Assembly (NCBI GenBank): GCA_032622095.1
Contig: CP136062.1
Location: forward strand, 13,483,710 to 13,547,709
Direction of reading: 5' to 3'
Origin: Siphonodentalium dalli
Lineage: Eukaryota; Mollusca; Scaphopoda; Gadilida; Siphonodentaliidae
Length of the DNA: 64,000 nucleotides
Below the pieces are notes generated by a model. That model was not told where the DNA came from. It made no database searches and saw only the letters and a list, made by a program, of their open reading frames with translations. This document shows, piece by piece, positions 58,288 to 64,000 of this stretch; position 1 is the stretch's first letter; the number at the start of each line of letters is the position of its first letter. Both the position numbers and the translations under genes were made by a program.

Positions 58288-59791
58288 TCTATATATATAA
58301 AACCCGCCGTTTGTGTGTTTGAGGGTCTGTGTATAACTCGGTCACGCTTTTGGCGCGTTTATAACTTTTCAACCATGCATCCGAAATGGCCCAAATTTGG
58401 ACCACGGTCTGCACTGTTTCGTAAAAGATGACTCACCAAATTTCAAGTCGATTGGTTAAAGTAAACCTGAGATCTAACATGGTCCCGAAATGCAGTATTT
58501 GCACTCAAGTATATAGACTATTTCTTATGGCGTTAGTCGAAATGACGTCACGTGACGTCGCATGCCGTTTGTGTGTGCGAGGTTGTGTGCGTCTGTGTAT
58601 AACTCGGTCACGCTTTTGGCGCGTTTATATCTTTTCAACCATGCATCCGACATGGCCCAAATTTGGACCACGTTCTGCACTGTGTCGTAAGATCAAGTCG
58701 ATTGGTCAAAGCAAACCTGAGATCTAACATGGTCCCGAAATGCAGTATTTGCACTCAAGTATAGACTATTTCTGATGACGTTAGTCGAAATGACGTCATG
58801 TGACGTCGCACGCAAACCCACATTAGCTTTGCTATTGTCGACGAAACATCCATGCGCACTAACAGCGTTGTTGGAAATAGGCACTATATTAATTTGTCAG
58901 TTCAGAACTTCAGGTTGAGTGTGAATAGAAGTAACAAATGTTGATTTTGTCGTGAAAGTGCATGTAGTTGGTATAGAGTCGAGACTCGAACGCTCTACCA
59001 TCGTTGGGAATGGGTGCTAAAATGGTATTTTAATTCGCCAGTGGGTATTCCGTTCAGTAGATTCGCCGGAACTCGGTTAGAAAAACCACATTCCGAGCCG
59101 GGACTAATACAGTCTAAACAATACTGCCGACGCTAATTAATGCTCTTTTAATGCTTCAGTTGAGTGTAAATCTGATAAAGGAATGTTTAAAATATCCAAA
59201 TGTGCGCGAAGCGCGCGCTGTCTGAGGTCATATAATGTGCGCACAGCCCCCCCCCCCCCCATCGCTAAATAAATGCTCCCGAATGGAGCCTGTTTCAGTT
59301 AGTATATATAGTGATAAAGTAAAATATCTTGATTGTTGCGTTTGTATATATGTGGGTTGGGGAGAGGGGGTGGTAGAAAATACAGTTTTATTTCAAATAA
59401 AGTGTTCCCACAAATGGGCCTGTGATCCTTAGGCTGCATGCTGAATGCAGGCTCCCAATGGGATCCGTTTAAGATCAAAATGTGCCGCAAGCCCCCTTTG
59501 TCGCTGAATAAACGCTCCCGAATTGAGTATGTTTCAGTTAGTATATAGTAATATTTAAAGTAATATGTTGATGTGTTTCGTTCAATATGTGCATGCGTAT
59601 ATGTGGGTGGGTATGTGTAGAAATACAGCTTTAGTGAAAGCAAGTGTTCCCTCGCGCATTCAGTGACAAAAAAGGGAAGCATGACCATTCCATTCCTTAT
59701 ATAGAAATGAGAATTTGTTCATGACCGCGGACACTAGAAAGTAGCAAAAAACATGTGTATACCCGTCATTTTGTGACGGGCAATCCCCTAG
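58288..59791 (+). mobile_element. Non-autonomous Helitron (1504 bp) inside the acceptor array
   Basis: 5' end TCTATATATATAAAACCC. 3' end hairpin CCCGTCATTTTGTGACGGG (7-bp perfect stem), then CAATCCCCTAG. Removing it restores the repeat unit exactly (GAAA joined to TTATAAAG), so insertion was between A and T without duplication, as Helitrons do. Internal direct duplications of about 265 bp (GTATAACTCGGTCACGC at 58331 and 58597) and about 240 bp (59273, 59513) are present. A C-run is at 59247-59260. No Rep/helicase is encoded. Confidence 0.88.
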
Positions 59792-59916
59792 TTATAAAGA
59801 TAAAACACGTGGTAACCAGGGGCGTGACACAAAACATTAACGCGGATACCAATGTCTTTTACGTCAGGCGCCAACTGAAATTATAAAGATAAAACACATG
59901 GTAACCAGGGGCGGGT
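59792..59916 (-). repeat. Splice-acceptor tandem array, block 2
   Basis: The array resumes with TTATAAAGATAAAACACGTG and includes one full unit (with CGTCAGGCGCC for CGCCAGGCGCC), then stops at GGGGCGGG. Confidence 0.92.
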
Positions 59917-60469
59917 TTGATAGAGCTGATTTCGGGTTGAATCAAGATTGAGTCTTTCTGGGGAATTAGCATTTATTTACACAATACAAATATACGGACA
60001 TTCCGGTATAGTTGGAATCCACCAAACAATTGGACCTACAGTTGTAATAGGTGAAACGTGACTGAATATTGGAATTCCAAAACATAGAGTGCCATATCAC
60101 AGTATTACAAATTCTTATATACAAAGCATGAACAGGTGTGAATTAATGACGCATGATTAGATTAACAGATTTGCATTATAAATTATCCGATCACCACAAT
60201 GGCATTAACAGTTCGACAAATGAGTTATTATTAAAAGTAAAGCTAAGAATACGTGCGATGAATGGTAATTAACGAGCACATGCTTGGGCAGGAATTAACA
60301 AGTTGCATAAGAATAGCCAGCTGATTTATACAAAGAGATGTTGTAATTTCGAGAAAGCCTAATCTAACAAAGAAACGAACCTAACGCGAATACTATAGAA
60401 ACGAATATCGGCAAAATCAATGTAGATAAACAAGGTAATAATTGTCCAAAAATTAGCACTCTGACACGG
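59917..60469. other. Insertion of about 550 bp within the acceptor array
   Basis: Unrelated AT-rich sequence separates two blocks of the array. CGGG is present on both sides (59913-59917 region and just before 60470), a possible 4-bp duplication. No terminal repeat or coding sequence is convincing. The element type is unknown. Confidence 0.5.
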
Positions 60470-61094
60470 GACACAAAACATTAACGCGTATACCAATGTC
60501 TTTTACGCCAGGCGCCAACTGAAATTATAAAGACAAAACACATGGTAACCAGGGGCGGGAAACAAAACATTAACGCGGATACCACTGTCTTTACGCCAGG
60601 CGCCAGCTGAAATTATAAAGACAAAACACATGGTAGCCAGGGGCGGGACACAAAACATTAACGCGGATACCAATGTCTTTTACGCCAGGCGCCAGCTGAA
60701 ATTATAAAGACAAAACACATGGTAACCAGGGGCGGGACACAAAACATTAACGCGGATACCAATGTCTTTACGCCAGGCGCCAGCTGAAATTATAAAGACA
60801 AAACACATGGTAACCAGGGGCGGGACACAAAACATTAACGCGGATACCAATGTCGTTTACGCCAGGCGCCAGCTGAAATTATAAAGACAAAACACATGGT
60901 AACCAGGGGCGTGAAACAAAACATTAACGCGGATACCAATGTCTTTTACGCCAGGCGCCAGCTGAAATTATAAAGACAAAACACATGGTAACAAGGGGCG
61001 TGACACAAAACATTAACGCGTATACCAATGTCTTTTATGCCAGGCGCCAGCTGAAATTATAAAGATAAAACACATGGTAAACAGGGGCGTGACA
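60470..61094 (-). repeat. Splice-acceptor tandem array, block 3
   Basis: Seven more units, 85-90 bp. Most carry CAGCTGAAATTATAAAGACA, so the decoy junction reads TTTATAATTTCAG then CTGGCGCC. Small differences (CCACTG, missing T, TATGCC) show independent decay. The block ends in GGGGCGTGACAC. Confidence 0.95.
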
Positions 61095-61127
61095 CAGGGT
61101 CTCCAATGTGGTTGTACAACTTAGGGG

Positions 61128-61771
61128 TCTATTATGTTCAACCGGCAGGCACGGATTGATGACTCGACTGGCGAGGATTATAGTCCGTATCAAAATACCC
61201 ACGGTCCGGTGTCACAGTGGATCAACGGACACAATCTAAAACCGGAAGTCGAGGCGAGGCGAGGAATTTGTGTTGTCAGAGTTTGCAGACACTTTCTGAC
61301 ACCTTTGTTGCTGCTAATAAACACATTTAGACACCACTTCTAAACAGTTTAAGGTGAGTGAATATTTCGTCTCTAATATTCGACCCCCGACGATCAGTTA
61401 GAATCAGTTGTTAGCGCTCTACCACGGACAAAATGCAATTTAACCATCGCCGCGCGACGATTTGTCCCACAAAATATCCCAGTAAATGTAAATTTTCACA
61501 ATCATCTCAGCAACTTTTCGCCACAACCATTATACCGATCCTCCTCCCACAAATTCATATATTAAGTTTTGTCATGGAATGTCTCAGTACATTGATCCCG
61601 GGAACGATATGGGTATGTTCAATTCGACGTACCACCGTGTCCTTGACCACCGTGTCCTCGCGCATATACGCTCAAATAGGCATGTTACTGGACGCTGTAT
61701 ATTCTGCCCCGACGGAGGCGATCACAAAGACATCCCTATATAGCCCGGACGAAGTCGGGCACATCAGCTAA
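61128..61771 (+). mobile_element. Possible Helitron, 3' end clear
   Basis: The 3' end has CCCGGACGAAGTCGGG, then CACATCAGCTAA and T, closely matching the terminus of the minus-strand Helitron at 43969. The 5' end is uncertain: TCTATTATGTTCAACCGG at 61128 resembles other starts, but the base before it is G, not A. Lies within intron B-C of the dehydrogenase gene. Confidence 0.45.
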
Positions 61772-61829
61772 TTTTAAATAATGAAGACAATGAAATGAAG
61801 GTTAAACGTTGTAAGTTATAGTTTCTCAC

Positions 61830-61906
61830 CGCCAGACTTTTAGAGTATCCCAGAATTCCCCACTTGGAAGCGGCGTACACTGGCTGTGAAGGTACAGGGA
61901 AAAACG
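61830..61906 (-). CDS. Short-chain dehydrogenase (HPGD-like) exon B, catalytic YxxxK
   Basis: The exon (77 nt) follows acceptor TTCTTTTCTTGCAG and precedes donor GTGAGA. With one base from exon A it encodes AFFPVPSQPV then YAASKWGILGYSKSLA. Y-A-A-S-K is the catalytic Tyr-x-x-x-Lys of classical SDRs, and K-W-G-I-L-G-Y-S is the usual helix after it; the last codon boundary is phase 0 into exon C. The sequence is close in pattern to 15-hydroxyprostaglandin dehydrogenase (QPVYxASKxGIxGxxR). The two flanking introns both hold junction-derived arrays. Confidence 0.9.
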
Positions 61907-62173
61907 CTGCAAGAAAAGAAAATAACATACATCAAAGGGATACTGTACTTAAATGTTGTTGTTGGTTTCTATAGTATCTGAGTCGTAGAATAAGGTAACC
62001 AGATTTCCATTATTTGAAAGTCTGTTTAATACGAAGTAATATTACGGATGGCAGTTTACCCGGAATGTGAAGTTTTATACAGTTTTCAAGCAAATGTATC
62101 AAATCTAATAAATATTAGTCCCATATACTCATTTAAGTTATATATGATGATAATGACCCCATTTAATTCTACT
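61907..62173 (-). other. Intron A-B, single-copy part
   Basis: AT-rich intron sequence between exon B and the donor array; nothing else seen. Confidence 0.6.
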
Positions 62174-62688
62174 TACCGCCAGCCGATGCAACGTTGACAA
62201 AGACCCCCTTAATGCTACTTACCGCTAGCCCACGCGAAGTTGGTGGTGACCCCTTTAATTTTACTTACCGCCAGCCCACGTGAAGTTGATGGTGACCCCT
62301 TTAATTTTACTTACCGCCAGCCCACGTGAAGTTGATGGTGACCCCATTTATTTTACTTACGCCAGCCCACGTGAAGGTGATGGTGACCCCTTTAATTCTA
62401 CTTACCGCCAGCCGATGTTACGTTGATGTTGACCTCCTTTAATTCTACTTACCGCCAGCCGATGTTACGTTGATGTTGACCTCCTTTAATTCTACTTACC
62501 GCCAGCCGATGTTACGTTGATATTGACCTCCTTTAATTCTACTTACCGCCAGCCGATGTTACGTTGATGGTGACCCCCCTTTAATTCTACTTACCGCCAG
62601 CCGATGTTATGTTGATAAGGACCCCCTTTAATTTTGCTTACCGCCAGCCGATGTGACGTTGATGGTGATTCCCTTTAATTTTACTTAC
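62174..62688 (-). repeat. Splice-donor tandem array (47 bp, about 11 extra copies)
   Basis: On the minus strand each unit contains the last ~25 bases of exon A (ATCAACGTAACATCGGCTGG), the junction GGCG then GTAAGT, and about 20 bases of intron (AGAATTAAAGGAGGTC). Spacing is 47 bp (62404, 62451, 62498). All copies that I read keep GTAAGT; one (near 62358) has lost a G before it. Five left-hand copies carry CCCACGTGAAG in place of CCGATGTTACG. Confidence 0.95.
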
Positions 62689-62776
62689 CGCCAGCCGATG
62701 CTACGTTGATGATGACACCTCCTCCGTCTTCTTTGAAGCTTTCAGTGGCTAACATGCATCCAGTTATCATTCCTGT
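62689..62776 (-). CDS. Short-chain dehydrogenase (HPGD-like) exon A
   Basis: The exon (88 nt, phase 0 in, phase 1 out) lies between acceptor TTTTTATCACAG and donor GTAAGT. It encodes TGMITGCMLATESFKEDGGG then VIINVASAG. G-G-V-I-I-N-V-A-S-A-G is the SDR strand with the catalytic Ser (usually N-x-S-S), and the preceding part corresponds to the helix after the NNAG region. The NAD-binding TGxxxGIG and NNAG exons should lie beyond 62776; I did not find them before the window ends. Confidence 0.88.
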
Positions 62777-62814
62777 CTGTGATAAAAATGTAGTAAAAAA
62801 TGTAGTAAAACTGT

Positions 62815-63080
62815 AGTAAAGAAAATGAAGGACTTTTCGGCGGGGATGTGTGTCGGTTGTATTACCCCCCCCCCCCCCCCCCCAAATTCAGTTAAATCAA
62901 CATTTTAAAATTGCATGCATGTCAAGGTATTCGCTGCATGTAGTAATAATGCAGTAAAGAAAATGAAGTACTTTTCGGTGTGGATGTGTGTGGGTTATAT
63001 TACCCCCCCCCCCCCAATTCAGTTAAATCAATAGTGTGAAATTCCATGCCTCTCAAGGTATTCGCTGCAAATTTCGCACT
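62815..63080. repeat. 138-bp tandem duplication with poly-C
   Basis: Two copies at 138-bp spacing (GAAAATGAAG at 62821 and 62959) share GGATGTGTGT, a long C-run (62865-62883; 63003-63015) and AATTCAGTTAAATCAA. Confidence 0.88.
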
Positions 63081-63204
63081 AAATATGTTTAACATATTCT
63101 CATTATTTGAATTACCAACCAGAAATTGGTGGGAAATTTATTTTTTTAGATCGGGGTCGCATATTTTCCTATTTAACATTTTGCGATGAAATAATCATCA
63201 GTCG

Positions 63205-64000
63205 AAAACATTGGTATGAATCGAGATATCAGAGCTAACTTTACACTGGTATGAATCGAGATATATCAGAGCTAACTTTGGTATGAATCGAGATATATCA
63301 GAGCTAACTTTACACTGGTATGAATCGAGATATATCAGAGCTAACTTTACATTGTTATGAATCGAGATATATCAGAGCTAACATTGGTATGAATCGAGAT
63401 ATATCAGAGCTAACTTTACACTGGTATGAATCGAGATATATCAGAGCTAACTTTACACTGGTATGAATCGAGATATATCAGAGCTAACTTTACACTGCTG
63501 TATGAATCGAGATATATCAGAGCTAACTTTACACTGGTATGAATCGAGATATATCAGAGCTAACTTTACACTGGTATGAATCGAGATATATCAGAGCTAA
63601 CTTTACACTGGTATGAATCGAGATATATCAGAGCTAACTTTACACTGGTATGAATCGAGATATATCAGAGCTAACTTTACACTGCTGTATGAATCGAGAT
63701 ATATCAGAGCTAACTTTACACTGGTATGAATCGAGATATATCAGAGCTAACTTTACATTGGTATGAATCGAGATATATCAGAGCTAACATTGGTATGAAT
63801 CGAGATATATCAGAGCTAACTTTACACTGGTATGAATCGAGATATATCAGAGCTAACTTTACACTGGTATGAATCGAGATATATCAGAGCTAACTTTACA
63901 CTGCTGTATGAATCGAGATATATCAGAGCTAACTTTACACTGGTATGAATCGAGATATATCAGAGCTAACTTTACACTGGTATGAATCGAGATATATCAG
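63205..64000. repeat. 37-bp tandem repeat reaching the window edge
   Basis: The unit TGGTATGAATCGAGATATATCAGAGCTAACTTTACAC is repeated about 22 times, with some shortened units (TTGGTATG joined early) and some with CTGCTGTATG. The array continues past the last base. It lies upstream of exon A, probably in an intron of the dehydrogenase gene. Confidence 0.95.

Noticed and set aside
57974-58322. Repeat-protein frames on both strands in the 90-bp array
   Set aside because: They are out of frame with the true exon C and result from the unit being a multiple of three.

Overview
The window looks like a repeat-rich stretch of an animal nuclear genome. Evidence: spliced exons with canonical GT/AG junctions, several non-LTR retrotransposon (LINE) lineages with APE-type endonucleases, Helitrons, MITEs and long satellite arrays. 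The mix of Tx1/L1-like LINEs, LINEs of CR1/Jockey type and small Helitrons whose 3' hairpins carry CCCGGACGAAGTCGGG suggests a marine lophotrochozoan, perhaps a mollusc. That assignment is inference. No bacterial operon, rRNA, tRNA or CRISPR array was seen.

Layout. 0.5-9 kb: a degenerate tandem array split by a full-length, decayed Tx1/L1-like LINE (1898-8551) with a 14-bp target-site duplication (TSD). 9-16.3 kb: mostly non-coding, with a TA-flanked MITE, several short tandem arrays, a perfect 20-bp hairpin, a possible small membrane-protein gene (14.3-14.9 kb, minus) and LINE fragments. 16355-18397: an element with 154-bp terminal inverted repeats that start CACAGTG and are flanked by the 5-bp duplication AGAAA, the signature of Transib/RAG-like transposons. 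18.4-25.25 kb: a 46-bp satellite of about 149 copies with higher-order structure, bounded on its other side by a second inverted-repeat element. 26.1-30.5 kb: a minus-strand LINE between two identical 139-bp direct repeats, followed by a Helitron 3' end. 30.9-37.1 kb: a second, nearly intact minus-strand LINE with an uninterrupted 1156-residue endonuclease/reverse transcriptase.

37-50 kb holds decayed LINE pieces, a TTAA-flanked piggyBac-like MITE with a 69-nt palindrome, two short Helitrons, and a LINE ORF1 split by a 63-bp minisatellite. 50-57 kb has more tandem repeats, including a 52-bp satellite of about 57 copies whose core motif recurs in a flanking inverted-repeat element.

57.7-62.8 kb (minus) carries the only convincing host gene: three internal exons of a classical short-chain dehydrogenase/reductase resembling 15-hydroxyprostaglandin dehydrogenase. 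Its two visible introns contain tandem arrays built from the exon/intron junctions themselves. About 12 copies of a 47-bp unit carry the 5' splice donor of one exon, and about 13 copies of an 89-90-bp unit carry the 3' splice acceptor plus the first ~48 coding bases of another. A 1504-bp Helitron sits in the second array, inserted exactly between A and T. These amplified splice junctions are, in my view, the most unusual thing in the window; the RAG/Transib-like element is second.
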